Notes: generated by a model from the sequence alone, not told the origin. 62,500 bases of DNA from SFWF01 sp045638145 (GCA_045638145.1 JAZUAU010000013.1:1-62500); one strand, 5' to 3'; positions 50,520 through 58,240 are shown, counted from the first letter of the stretch. Numbers and translations: made by a program.

Positions 50520-50672
50520 TTATTTGCTTTCCTTGCACTGCTCGCACTGCTGGTTAGCAACAGAGCAAGAGGTCTTGCTTGCAGACTGGCAAGAGGTCTG
50601 GCACTCGCCGCAACCGCCGGTCTTAGCCGATGCCTCAAGATTTCTTGAGCTTAAAGTCTTAATTCTTTCCAT
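50520..50672 (-). CDS. scfA: SCIFF ribosomal peptide precursor (six cysteines)
   Basis: A 50-residue peptide: leader MERIKTLSSRNLEASAKTGG, then six Cys in the core (CGEC..TSC..TSC..QQCEQC). This is the 'six cysteines in forty-five residues' family. AGGGAGG lies 8 bp before the ATG. It is transcribed ahead of the radical SAM maturase, which would install thioether links from the Cys residues to Thr residues in the core. Confidence 0.95.
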   Translation of the reverse strand: MERIKTLSSRNLEASAKTGGCGECQTSCQSASKTSCSVANQQCEQCKESK

Positions 50673-50708
50673 TATAATAACCTCCCTAAAGGATGAATTT
50701 CTTTTATT

Positions 50709-50737
50709 ATGCTATCACAAAACAGGTAGTTTGTCAA
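50709..50737 (-). promoter_or_regulatory. Promoter of scfA
   Basis: Minus strand TTGACA, 17 bp, TAGCAT. Confidence 0.5.
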
Positions 50738-50745
50738 TAGAGAAT

Positions 50746-50773
50746 TAGGCAATAGGCAATAGGCATTAGGCAT
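50746..50773 (+). repeat. Four tandem heptamers (TAGGCAA/T)
   Basis: TAGGCAA, TAGGCAA, TAGGCAT, TAGGCAT, then TAGTAG. Same unit family as at 4136 and 35484. Confidence 0.7.
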
Positions 50774-50815
50774 TAGTAGTGGCGATGCCCACATCGACCC
50801 GTCTATTCAGATTTC

Positions 50816-50844
50816 TTGACTTTATAGGTAAATTATGTTAAAAT
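50816..50844 (+). promoter_or_regulatory. Promoter of small RNA copy 1
   Basis: TTGACT, 17 bp, TAAAAT, 6 bp before GCAGT. Confidence 0.75.
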
Positions 50845-50850
50845 AAATAT

Positions 50851-50952
50851 GCAGTAAACATCCCGACGACAGCCGATTACTGCAAAAGTTAATAAAAAAC
50901 AATAAAGCGCACAGTCGTACGGGAAAGCCCTGTAAACTAGTGCGCTTTTTTA
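50851..50952 (+). ncRNA. Free-standing structured small RNA, copy 1
   Basis: About 100 nt. Hairpin 1: GCAGTAA..TTACTGC enclosing TCCCGACGACAGCCGA. Then an A-rich linker. Hairpin 2: GCGCAC..GTGCGC with inner AGT/ACT and TACGGG/CCCTGTA, ending in TTTTTT, an intrinsic terminator. The loop TCCCGACGAC is complementary to GTCGT(A)CGGGA in hairpin 2. A near-identical copy lies at 62279 with its own promoter, and stem differences there keep pairing. I cannot name the family; the Rfam 'Clostridiales-1' type is one to compare. Confidence 0.75.
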
Positions 50953-50962
50953 ATGGGGAAAA

Positions 50963-50991
50963 GGAGACAACAGAACTGTCCCCTTGTCTCC
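50963..50991. repeat. REP-like palindrome
   Basis: GGAGACAA, 13 bases with ACTGTCCCC, TTGTCTCC. It shares the GTCCCC core of the elements at 51393 and 51768, the style of RAYT-associated REP sequences. Confidence 0.6.
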
Positions 50992-51026
50992 GAGACATTT
51001 ACAGATTTTTTGGAGAGACTACTTTA

Positions 51027-51479
51027 ATGAATAACTTTTACGATTATTGTTGGCACGATAGCACTATTGAAAAAATTGAGATATTTGAGGATAATGTAAT
51101 CTTGAGTATTTATAATAATGCTTTAGATTCGCAAGTGAAAATAACTTGCTCTAGAACAGCAGGAATGACAAATCTATGTATGTGGGAGGACACAATAATT
51201 ACAACTGCGCACTTAAATACAATCTCGGATTTTTCAGAAGAGTTTATACAGAGTATACTTAAGGCACATCCACAATATGAGGATTATGAGTCTCTTCCGG
51301 TAAAGAATGGTTTGTTGGATTTAGCCATAAAATTGACAAATGGTATTGTTTTTCACATATATTGTTATGGTGTGGCTGTTTCCACAATCAGCACAATCAG
51401 GGGACGGGGTCAATCAGCGTCAATCAGGGGACGGTTCTCCTGTCTCCTTAAGGAAGGAGCGAGGATGGTACTTGAATAA
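51027..51479 (+). CDS. Orphan protein, immunity-like, 3' end altered by REP elements
   Basis: The frame begins MNNFYDYCWHDSTIEKIEIF, about 10 bp after GGAGAG. The first 120 or so residues are a compact alpha/beta domain with FYDYCWHDS and NLCMWEDTIITTAH, reminiscent of small polymorphic-toxin immunity proteins, though I cannot name the family. From about 51393 the reading frame enters REP repeats, giving a low-quality STIRGRGQSASIRGRFSC tail. The original C-terminus was therefore probably lost. No toxin gene is adjacent. Confidence 0.45.
   Translation: MNNFYDYCWHDSTIEKIEIFEDNVILSIYNNALDSQVKITCSRTAGMTNLCMWEDTIITTAHLNTISDFSEEFIQSILKAHPQYEDYESLPVKNGLLDLAIKLTNGIVFHIYCYGVAVSTISTIRGRGQSASIRGRFSCLLKEGARMVLE
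51393..51447. repeat. REP-like element with two CAATCAGGGGACGG copies
   Basis: Two direct copies of CAATCAGGGGACGG surround CAGCGT and the second ends in TTCTCCTGTCTCC. The GGGGACGGTTCTC core recurs at 51768. Confidence 0.65.
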
Positions 51480-51750
51480 ACATAATTCAAGATTGTGCCA
51501 GTGTGTTGAGAGAATTGAAAAATGGTTTTGGTATGACACTGTTAGTTTTCTAGATTGTGTACTTGCTGATGATGACGAAAATCCAGAGTTTTCTGCGAAT
51601 ACGGCTTATAACCGTTTGGAAGAGGTTGTTGAATTTCAAAAGTTGTATTACAATAAGGAATATCGAAGTGTATCCGATTTGCTTTTAGACACAGGGTATA
51701 CGAATGAAGACATAGAAATATTGAATAGAAAACGCAGTGTCGAGGTCTAA
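51472..51750 (+). CDS. Fragment or small orphan protein
   Basis: An open frame of about 92 residues starting at TTG with LNKHNSRLCQCVERIEKWFW and running through VSFLDCVLADDDENPEFSANTAYNRLEEVVEFQ to SVEV and stop. Composition looks protein-like and is of the charged kind seen in toxin/immunity loci, but no ribosome binding site is convincing and REP elements flank both ends. It may be the end of a larger lost gene. Confidence 0.4.
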   Translation: MNKHNSRLCQCVERIEKWFWYDTVSFLDCVLADDDENPEFSANTAYNRLEEVVEFQKLYYNKEYRSVSDLLLDTGYTNEDIEILNRKRSVEV

Positions 51751-51767
51751 CACAGGGGCACAGGGGC

Positions 51768-51793
51768 AACACAGGGGGACGGTTCTCTGTGTT
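51768..51793. repeat. REP-like palindrome
   Basis: AACACAG, GGGGACGGTTCT, CTGTGTT. Two ACAGGGGC copies precede it. Confidence 0.65.
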
Positions 51794-51804
51794 GACAAAA
51801 TTAC

Positions 51805-51936
51805 AACTCCGCTCGGATAAAACCGGGCGGAGTTTATTTATACTATCAGACGGAGTAGGTTTATTTTAATGAAGTATTGCTCCCAATATGAAGTACGATT
51901 CGCGTATGAACAAGCACCTCGAAAGAGGTGCTTGTT
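51805..51936 (+). terminator. Two terminator hairpins
   Basis: AACTCCGCTCGG / CCGGGCGGAGTT (51805-51835) then TTATTTA; and AACAAGCACCTC-GAAA-GAGGTGCTTGTT (51909-51936) then GTTT. Confidence 0.75.
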
Positions 51937-51942
51937 GTTTCC

Positions 51943-51971
51943 TTGACAATATTTTGTCAAAGATTTATAAT
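51943..51971 (+). promoter_or_regulatory. Consensus promoter with palindrome before the reductase operon
   Basis: TTGACA, 17 bp, TATAAT: exact consensus. TTGACA-ATATTT-TGTCAA (51943-51960) is a perfect inverted repeat covering the -35, a probable repressor site. Confidence 0.8.
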
Positions 51972-52010
51972 TGATATATAAAATAAATTTCAGAAAGCGT
52001 GGCGGTATAA

Positions 52011-54071
52011 ATGGATAAAAAATATGAAGCTCTGTTTACCCCTTGGAAGATAGGTAATGTCGAGATTAAGAACAGAATCGTTCTTTGTCCTATGGGCGGA
52101 ACCTCTCTTTTCGGCTGGATGGAGAAAACAGGCAACCACTTCGACAAGGAAGCGGCAAAGTTTTTCCTTGAAAAGGCTAATAACAACGTCGGTCTTATCA
52201 TCCCCGGTATTGCGCCCATAAAGAGTACCTTTATGAATCAGTGGCTCTACCAGAACAAGAAAATGTTCAAAGAGCTGAAGGTATTTATGGATGAGATACA
52301 TAAGACCGGCGCAAAGCTTTTTGTTCAGATTACTGCAGGTATGGGCAGAAGCTGGGCAATTCCGACACCTCTCGTTATGCTTCACAATATGCCTGTTGTC
52401 CGCGATATTATAAAGCCGATTATCAACATCCCTTATCAGTCGGCATCTCCCTCCGAGCTGCCCTCTCGCTGGTCGGATAAGGTCACGACTCGTGCTCTGA
52501 CCGTTAAGGAAATTGAGGAGATTGTCGACGCTTTTGCAAAGACTGCCGTGCTTCTTAAAGAGGCAGGAGTTGATGGTGTCGAGGTACACGCTGTTCACGA
52601 GGGATATTTGCTCGACCAGTTCACACTCGAATATACAAACAAGAGAACAGACCAGTACGGCGGTTCTTTTGAAAACCGCTACCGTTTTGCAACCGATATT
52701 GTAAAGGCAATAAAGTCCGCCTGCGGTGAGGATTATCCCGTTTCGCTTCGTTATTCTGTCGAGTCCAAGGTTAAGGCTTTTGGAGTTGGCGCGGTGCCTG
52801 GCGAGGAATATACTGAAATCGGACGCGATATGGAAGAAAGTGAAAAGGCGGCAAAATACCTGCAGGATGCAGGCTATGATATGCTTAACTGTGACAACGG
52901 TACATATGACTCTTGGTATTGGGCTCATCCGCCTATGTATATGCCTCAGAACTGCAATTTAGATGATGTTGCTCACATAAGAAAATTTGTGGATATCCCC
53001 GTTGTTTGCGCAGGAAGAATGGAGCCCGATGTAGGAGCTAAGGCGGTTGCCGAGGGCAAGATTGACGCTATGGGCGTTGCCCGTCAGTTCCTTGCAGACA
53101 GTGAGTGGATTACCAAGATGATAGAGGACCGAATGGAGGACATCCGTCCCTGTATCTGCTGTCACAATGCCTGCTTCAATATGGCTCACTACAAGGGCGT
53201 TGCAAATGCTCAGTCAATTTATGATGCAAGCCACATTGCCCGCTGCGCGCTCGACCCCAGAGTTATGCAGTCGGATAAATATTACATAAAGCCTGCCAAG
53301 AAGCAGAAGAATATTGCCGTTATCGGCGGCGGTATCGGCGGTATGGAGGCGGCTATTGTTCTCGCTAAGCGCGGCCACAAGGTTACTCTTTATGAAAAGA
53401 GTAATAAGCTCGGCGGTGTATTTATTGCCGCGGCAGCTCCCTCTTATAAGGAAAAGGACAAGGCACTTATTGCTTGGTATGAGCGCGAGATTACACGCTA
53501 TCCGATTGAGGTTAAAATGAATACCGAGGTTACCGATATAGAGTTGCTCGGGGCAGACGAGGTCATCATTGCAACCGGTGCAACACCGAATAAGCTTCCC
53601 GTAAGAGGTGTCGAAAAGGCTGTCGAGGCAATCGATTTCCTCCTTGGAAACAAGACGGTTGGCGAGAATGTTGTTATTGTCGGCGGCGGTCTTACAGGCT
53701 GTGAAATTGCTTATGAGCTTTATCTTCAGGGCAAGAAGCCGACCATCGTTGAGATGAAGCATGACCTTATCGTATCGGATAAAATTTGCCTTGCAAATAC
53801 CTCCTTCCTCCGTGATTTCTTTAATGCAAATAAGGTTCCCGTATATCTTGAAACAAAGCTTTCATCCATCGGGGATGATGCAGTTTTAGTAACCAATAAA
53901 AACGGTAAGCAGACAAGAATTGAATGCGATTCTGTCATTCTATCCTGCGGCTACAAGCCGGCACCCCTTGTAAAGAAGGGCGCACACGTTCATATTATCG
54001 GCGATGCAAAGGCGGTCGGAAGCCTCCGCACCGTTATCTGGCAGGCTTGGGATGTTGCAATGAAGCTGTAA
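52011..54071 (+). CDS. Old-yellow-enzyme family NADH:flavin/enoate reductase
   Basis: The 686-residue protein has the three-part plan of 2,4-dienoyl-CoA reductase/enoate reductase/BaiCD enzymes: an FMN-binding TIM barrel (residues 1-375; GVEVHAVHEGYLLDQF, RTDQYGGSFENRYRF, GRMEPDVGAKA), an iron-sulfur cysteine cluster (RPCICCHNACF..ARC, about 380-410), and an FAD/NAD(P)-binding C-terminus (AVIGGGIGGMEAAIVLAKRGHKVTLYEK and VVGGGLTGCEIAYELYLQGK). It would reduce an activated C=C bond in the cytoplasm. It is first in an operon with aconitase X subunits, so its substrate may be the dehydrated product of that enzyme (inference). Confidence 0.88.
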   Translation: MDKKYEALFTPWKIGNVEIKNRIVLCPMGGTSLFGWMEKTGNHFDKEAAKFFLEKANNNVGLIIPGIAPIKSTFMNQWLYQNKKMFKELKVFMDEIHKTGAKLFVQITAGMGRSWAIPTPLVMLHNMPVVRDIIKPIINIPYQSASPSELPSRWSDKVTTRALTVKEIEEIVDAFAKTAVLLKEAGVDGVEVHAVHEGYLLDQFTLEYTNKRTDQYGGSFENRYRFATDIVKAIKSACGEDYPVSLRYSVESKVKAFGVGAVPGEEYTEIGRDMEESEKAAKYLQDAGYDMLNCDNGTYDSWYWAHPPMYMPQNCNLDDVAHIRKFVDIPVVCAGRMEPDVGAKAVAEGKIDAMGVARQFLADSEWITKMIEDRMEDIRPCICCHNACFNMAHYKGVANAQSIYDASHIARCALDPRVMQSDKYYIKPAKKQKNIAVIGGGIGGMEAAIVLAKRGHKVTLYEKSNKLGGVFIAAAAPSYKEKDKALIAWYEREITRYPIEVKMNTEVTDIELLGADEVIIATGATPNKLPVRGVEKAVEAIDFLLGNKTVGENVVIVGGGLTGCEIAYELYLQGKKPTIVEMKHDLIVSDKICLANTSFLRDFFNANKVPVYLETKLSSIGDDAVLVTNKNGKQTRIECDSVILSCGYKPAPLVKKGAHVHIIGDAKAVGSLRTVIWQAWDVAMKL

Positions 54072-54093
54072 TATATAAAAAGGAGAATGTCTT

Positions 54094-55368
54094 ATGATTT
54101 TAACACCTGAACAGCAGGCGACACTTGACGGCTCTAAGGGCGAGGTGCTTGCCAAGGTTATGAAAACCATGGTAAAGTACGGCGAAGCCTTTGGTGCAGA
54201 AAAGTTAGTGCCTGTAACAAGCGAATATAACCATCTTGTAACCTCCTTTGGTCTCAAGATGATGACCCCCGTTTTTGACCTTATGCAGCAGCTTATCGAT
54301 GCAGGCGCAGTATCTACCCAGAAATTCTCGGTAGACCCCCGTCCGATCGATAAGAATGTTCCTGCAAATTTCCTTCAGAATTTTGTTTTCAATAACTTTA
54401 TGTACTCGACACAGGAGTCTTATGAAAAACAACTCGAAAAGCTCGGCCTTAAAGACAAGGACGCCTTTACCTGCACCTGCTATATGGATGAGGTAGGCAA
54501 TAAGCCGAAGCAGGGCGACGTGCTTTCCTGGGCAGAGTCCTCTGCCGTAGTTTATGCAAACAGTGTACTCGGCGCACGCTGTAACAGAAACTCGGGAATT
54601 ATCGACATTATGGGCTCGGTCGTAGGCTACGTTCCTTATTTCGGACTTCTGACTGATGAGGGAAGACGCGCAACTTGGGTAGTCGAGATTAAAACCACCA
54701 AAAAGCCCGAGGCACAGCTGCTCGGCTCGGCAATCGGTATGAAGGTTATGGAAGCCGTACCATACATAAAGGGACTTGATAAGTGGCTTGGAAACGAGCT
54801 AACAGATGCCGCTTGCACCTATCTTAAGGATTTCGGTGCGGCTACCGCATCAAACGGTGCCGTTGGACTTTATCATATCGACGGCCTTACTCCCGAAGCC
54901 AAAGAGATGGGTGAGAACCTGATTTCTGAGGGCGCAGGCGTTTACGTTATCGACGACGCAGAGCTCGAGAGGGTTTATAAAAATTATCCCGTTATCTGGA
55001 AGAACCCCGATGCGAAGCCCAAGCTTTGCTTTATGGGTTGCCCCCACATGAGCCTTGAACAGTTAAAGAGCTGGACCGACAAGGTTTGTGCGGCTCTTCG
55101 CGAGGCAGGCAACAAAAAGGTCGCTATTCCCACCGTTTTCACCGCATCTCCCGGCGTTCTCGAGGTGTTTAACAAGACCGAATATGCCGAAAGACTTCGT
55201 GCTACGGGCGTTATAACCTCTTATATCTGTCCGCTCATGTATATGAACAATCCGCTATCGGGCAAAATGCCTGTAATCACCTCGTCTAACAAGCTTCGCA
55301 CCTACACAACGGCTCGTTACTATACCGACGACGAGATTTTAGAGCAGATTACAAAGGGAGGTAAATAA
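54094..55368 (+). CDS. Aconitase X large (catalytic) subunit
   Basis: The 424-residue protein is the DUF521/AcnX catalytic domain, here separate from its small subunit. Family features include TPEQQATLDG at the start, the LVPVTSEYNHLVTSFG stretch, WAESSAVVYANSVLGARCNRNSGI and DIMGSVVGYVPYFGLLTDEGR, with Cys residues for a 4Fe-4S cluster (C in TCTCY, GARC, GCPH). AcnX enzymes are dehydratases: cis-3-hydroxyproline dehydratase in bacteria and phosphomevalonate dehydratase in archaea. The N-terminal QATLDG and the partner OYE suggest dehydration followed by reduction, but the substrate is open. AAAGGAG precedes the ATG. Confidence 0.88.
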   Translation: MILTPEQQATLDGSKGEVLAKVMKTMVKYGEAFGAEKLVPVTSEYNHLVTSFGLKMMTPVFDLMQQLIDAGAVSTQKFSVDPRPIDKNVPANFLQNFVFNNFMYSTQESYEKQLEKLGLKDKDAFTCTCYMDEVGNKPKQGDVLSWAESSAVVYANSVLGARCNRNSGIIDIMGSVVGYVPYFGLLTDEGRRATWVVEIKTTKKPEAQLLGSAIGMKVMEAVPYIKGLDKWLGNELTDAACTYLKDFGAATASNGAVGLYHIDGLTPEAKEMGENLISEGAGVYVIDDAELERVYKNYPVIWKNPDAKPKLCFMGCPHMSLEQLKSWTDKVCAALREAGNKKVAIPTVFTASPGVLEVFNKTEYAERLRATGVITSYICPLMYMNNPLSGKMPVITSSNKLRTYTTARYYTDDEILEQITKGGK

Positions 55369-55369
55369 A

Positions 55370-55813
55370 ATGAGAGAATTTAAAGGCCGCGTAATTGCCG
55401 AGGGTACCGTTACCGCTCTTGCGCTCGTTTCCCATGGTGGACTTAATACACTCGCCTCCTTCCAGAAGGCGCTTCAGTTTGGCGATAAAAACGCTACATG
55501 CGGCGACCAGAACAACCCCGACCTATATGGAAAGCAGATGAAAGGAAAGGCACTCTGTCTGCCCCAGACTATCGGCTCTACCACTGGTGGACTTGTGCTT
55601 TACTGTGCCTGCGCTATGGAGCGTCAGCCGGCAGCAATGCTTTTCTCAAAGCCGATTGACTCCCTTGCTGCGGCAGGCTCGGTCCTCGCCGACGTCTGGC
55701 TCGATAACGTAGTAATGCCGGTTATCGACTCCCTCGGCGACGAGTTTTTAGATTACGTCAAAGACGATATGACCATCACAATCAAAGAAGACGGAACGGT
55801 TGTGGTTGAATAA
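55370..55813 (+). CDS. Aconitase X small (swivelling) subunit
   Basis: The 147-residue protein is the DUF126/AcnX small domain: KGRVIAEGTVTALALVSHGGLN at the start, CLPQTIGSTTGGLVLY in the middle, and KPIDSLAAAGSVLADVWLD. It begins one base after the large-subunit stop, so the two are made in equal amounts. In other genomes the two halves are fused; the split form is common in archaea and some anaerobes. Confidence 0.87.
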   Translation: MREFKGRVIAEGTVTALALVSHGGLNTLASFQKALQFGDKNATCGDQNNPDLYGKQMKGKALCLPQTIGSTTGGLVLYCACAMERQPAAMLFSKPIDSLAAAGSVLADVWLDNVVMPVIDSLGDEFLDYVKDDMTITIKEDGTVVVE

Positions 55814-55838
55814 AAAAGAGCCTTCGGGCTCTTTTTTG
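55814..55838 (+). terminator. Intrinsic terminator of the reductase-AcnX operon
   Basis: AAAAAAGAGCC-TTC-GGGCTCTTTTTT. Confidence 0.92.
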
Positions 55839-55841
55839 TTT

Positions 55842-55869
55842 AATGCAGAATGCAAAATGCAGAATTATG
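55842..55869 (+). repeat. Four tandem heptamers (AATGCAG)
   Basis: AATGCAG, AATGCAA, AATGCAG, AATTATG in register; a third unit family of the period-7 runs. The rest of the 55870-55980 gap holds only a small GTGGC-TTC-GCCAC hairpin. Confidence 0.6.
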
Positions 55870-55980
55870 GTGTGGCTTCGCCACGATCTATTTACGATAC
55901 GAAAACAGAAGGGGATTCTATTACCTATTGCCTTTGACGAATTCCATTTTGTAACAAAAAGCAAATAAAAAATATTTTCC

Positions 55981-56031
55981 TTGACATTGTTCAAATTATC
56001 GGTAATAATTAAGAATATTGTAACAATATTC
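55981..56031 (+). promoter_or_regulatory. Promoter and palindrome before the MFS gene
   Basis: TTGACA (55981-55986) with a TAATAAT -10 at 16-17 bp, then GAATATTG-TAA-CAATATTC (56013-56031), a perfect 8-bp inverted repeat at or just past the transcription start. The upstream AACAAAAAGCAAATAAAAAA stretch recurs before the greA promoter. Confidence 0.6.
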
Positions 56032-56136
56032 GCCTGCATTCGACAAAAAACGGTTCAATTTCGTTAAAACCATAAGAATTTTGTACAAAACCATGTCGTT
56101 TGTAGCAATGCGCACAGTCAAGCAAGGAGTTTTTAT

Positions 56137-57435
56137 ATGGAAAAGTTAAAATACGGCTATAATAAATCAGATTACAAAAAGTTTATGCGGGGAGCGTGGA
56201 GATATCTTATTTTATTCTCGCTTCTCTATTGTGCACATTACTGCACACGCCTTAACATCGGCAATGCTCAGGTATATATGACCGAGTTCTCGAGCGAAGA
56301 TATAGGAATTCTTTCTTCCGTTCTTTTTTGGACCTACGGTATCGGACATCTGGTAAATGGTAGATTGGGTGAAATTTTTGGTATTCGAAGATTTATTATG
56401 CTGTCGGTTGTTCTATCGGTTGTCTGCAATATTTTTATGGGATTCCAGACCTCAATTTTGGCAATGGCGGTAATTTGGGGGTTGAACGGCTTCTTCCAGT
56501 CGATGGCTTGGTCACCCGGAGTATCCTCCTTGACCGCGTGGTGGCCCGGTGATAAGCGTGGTTTCGCAACCGGTTTTGCAAACGCGTTTTCAGGCTTTGG
56601 TCAGGTAATAGCAACACTTATGGTAGCACTAGGTTTTGTGGTTTTGCCTAATCTCGGCTGGCGCTCCGCGTTTTTCGTACCGGCTATACTTCCTGTTCTG
56701 ATGCTTATTATATACGGTGTCTTCGCAAAAGCGAGCCCGAAGGATATAGGTCTTTTTGATTATGAGGAAGAGGATAAAAACAAGGCCGAGCACGAAGATG
56801 AAATGGCGAAAATTGTCAAAGAAAAGGGTGTGCTTTATCCCTATTTTCATCTTTTGAAGCAACCGATCTTTTTAGTTTGGATTTTTGTTGTATTTGCTTC
56901 GGGAATTGCTCGTTACGGACTTGTTACATGGATTCCTAAATATTTGAATGAAACTACCGAGCTTGGCGCAGTCATCAGTCTTCTCACCTCCACCATTTTG
57001 CCGATTGGTATGGGAATAGGCACCCTTATAGTCCCTACGCTTACCGATAAATTCTGTCCCGATAATCGTATTTGGGCAAGTGTTGTTAGTGGTATCATTT
57101 CGGCGTTATGCGTTGTGGGAGTGGCTTTCTTAAATCCGAACGATAATCTTCAGTTTGTGTTGATGCTTGTTTGTCTCTTCTTTGCGGGATTTTTCATATA
57201 CGCAATAAACGGTACGGTTTGGGCTTACGCTGCAGATGTTGGTGGGCGCGTATTTGCTTCTACCGCTTCTGGCATACTGGATTTTGCTGCGTATATGGGC
57301 GCCGCTATTCAGGCTGCGGTCTACGGCTTTATTCTGGATGATGGAAATTGGAATGCCGTGTTTATTTCGGTGGCTGCGTTCTGTATGCTTATCGCAATTG
57401 TAAGCCTTATAAGCACTCGCAAAAGGAGAATATAA
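56137..57435 (+). CDS. MFS transporter, OPA (GlpT/UhpT) family-like
   Basis: The 432-residue protein has 12 hydrophobic helices. Signatures of the organophosphate:phosphate antiporter branch are visible: YCAHYCTRLNIGNAQ in helix 1, YGIGHLVNGRLGEIFGIRRF between helices 2 and 3, WGLNGFFQSMAWSPGVSSLTAWWPGDKRG, and GWRSAFFVPAILPV. It would exchange an organophosphate or related organic anion across the membrane. It lies 320 bp after the AcnX operon with its own promoter; the palindrome upstream shares ACAATATT with the reductase promoter palindrome, hinting at common control. Confidence 0.85.
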   Translation: MEKLKYGYNKSDYKKFMRGAWRYLILFSLLYCAHYCTRLNIGNAQVYMTEFSSEDIGILSSVLFWTYGIGHLVNGRLGEIFGIRRFIMLSVVLSVVCNIFMGFQTSILAMAVIWGLNGFFQSMAWSPGVSSLTAWWPGDKRGFATGFANAFSGFGQVIATLMVALGFVVLPNLGWRSAFFVPAILPVLMLIIYGVFAKASPKDIGLFDYEEEDKNKAEHEDEMAKIVKEKGVLYPYFHLLKQPIFLVWIFVVFASGIARYGLVTWIPKYLNETTELGAVISLLTSTILPIGMGIGTLIVPTLTDKFCPDNRIWASVVSGIISALCVVGVAFLNPNDNLQFVLMLVCLFFAGFFIYAINGTVWAYAADVGGRVFASTASGILDFAAYMGAAIQAAVYGFILDDGNWNAVFISVAAFCMLIAIVSLISTRKRRI

Positions 57436-57484
57436 GTTAACAAAGAATTCTTTTGAGTTGTGTTTAAATGATTAGATAATGCAA

Positions 57485-57510
57485 CCCCCTGTCGAGAAAA
57501 AGACAGGGGG
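57485..57510 (+). terminator. GC-rich hairpin after the MFS gene
   Basis: CCCCCTGTC / GACAGGGGG, perfect 9-bp stem, without a T-run. Perhaps a 3'-end stabiliser. The rest of the gap to the greA promoter has only short unsupported frames. Confidence 0.5.
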
Positions 57511-57631
57511 CTTGAGTGTGATGTGTTACAATTAAATCAAATACAGGAAATCACCGAGCTTATGTTTATTGGAATGACCGATTATATAACGCTCCTTTTT
57601 TTAACAAAAAGTAAAATAAAAATTATTTTGC

Positions 57632-57660
57632 TTGACTTTGGGCACATTAGTATATATAAT
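57632..57660 (+). promoter_or_regulatory. Promoter of greA
   Basis: TTGACT, 17 bp, TATAAT, preceded by an AT-rich stretch (57601-57630) similar to that before the MFS promoter. Confidence 0.8.
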
Positions 57661-57686
57661 AGCAGTTGTTGCATATAATTATCTAG

Positions 57687-57725
57687 CGGTTTACACAAAA
57701 AGAGTTTGTGTAAACTGTATTTTTG
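57687..57725 (+). promoter_or_regulatory. Terminator-like leader hairpin (attenuator) of greA
   Basis: GTTTACACAAA-AAGAG-TTTGTGTAAAC (core 57689-57715) followed by TGTATTTTTG, inside the roughly 95-nt leader. It would terminate a share of transcripts before greA and could release a short leader RNA. Confidence 0.6.
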
Positions 57726-57762
57726 TCCCCGAGCGAAAATATAACTTAGGAGATAATTTAAA

Positions 57763-58233
57763 ATGGCTAAAGTAACACAGTTAACCCCTGCAGGTCTTAA
57801 GAAGCTTCAGGATGAGCTTGAGCATCTTAAAACGGACGGCAGAACCGAAATCGCAGAAAAGATTCGAGTAGCAAGAGGCTATGGAGACCTTTCCGAGAAC
57901 AGCGAATACGACGAGGCAAAGAACGAACAGGCAAAAATTGAGGCTCGCATTGTTGAACTTGAAAAAACACTTGAGAATGTTCAGATTATAGAAGACGATG
58001 TTGCTACCGATGTAGTAACCGTCGGTGTAATCGTTACCGTACTCGATGTAGAATATGATGAGGAGCTTACCTACAGAGTTGTCGGCTCGGCAGAGGCTGA
58101 CCCGATAAACGGGCTTATTTCTGACGATTCACCCGTGGGCAGAGCTCTTCTTGGCGCAAAGATTGGCGACGAGGTTGTTGCAGAGGCACCCGCAGGGGAG
58201 CTTAAGTTCAAAATTATCAGCATCAATAAATAA
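57763..58233 (+). CDS. greA: Transcription elongation factor GreA
   Basis: The 156-residue factor has the N-terminal coiled coil with the catalytic tip GDLSENSEYDEAK (acidic residues that stimulate transcript cleavage in backtracked polymerase) and the C-terminal FKBP-like domain with ISDDSPVGRALLGAKIGDEVVAEAP. Usual length. TAGGAG precedes the ATG. It has its own promoter and a leader hairpin that may attenuate it. Confidence 0.97.
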   Translation: MAKVTQLTPAGLKKLQDELEHLKTDGRTEIAEKIRVARGYGDLSENSEYDEAKNEQAKIEARIVELEKTLENVQIIEDDVATDVVTVGVIVTVLDVEYDEELTYRVVGSAEADPINGLISDDSPVGRALLGAKIGDEVVAEAPAGELKFKIISINK

Positions 58234-58240
58234 TTTGCGG

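Noticed and set aside
50940..51479. Start at 50940 for the orphan gene
   Set aside because: That start lies inside the terminator of the small RNA and the REP palindrome; ATG 51027 is more plausible.
51990..52928. 312-codon open frame antisense to the flavin reductase
   Set aside because: Complement of a strongly supported gene; no start signals.
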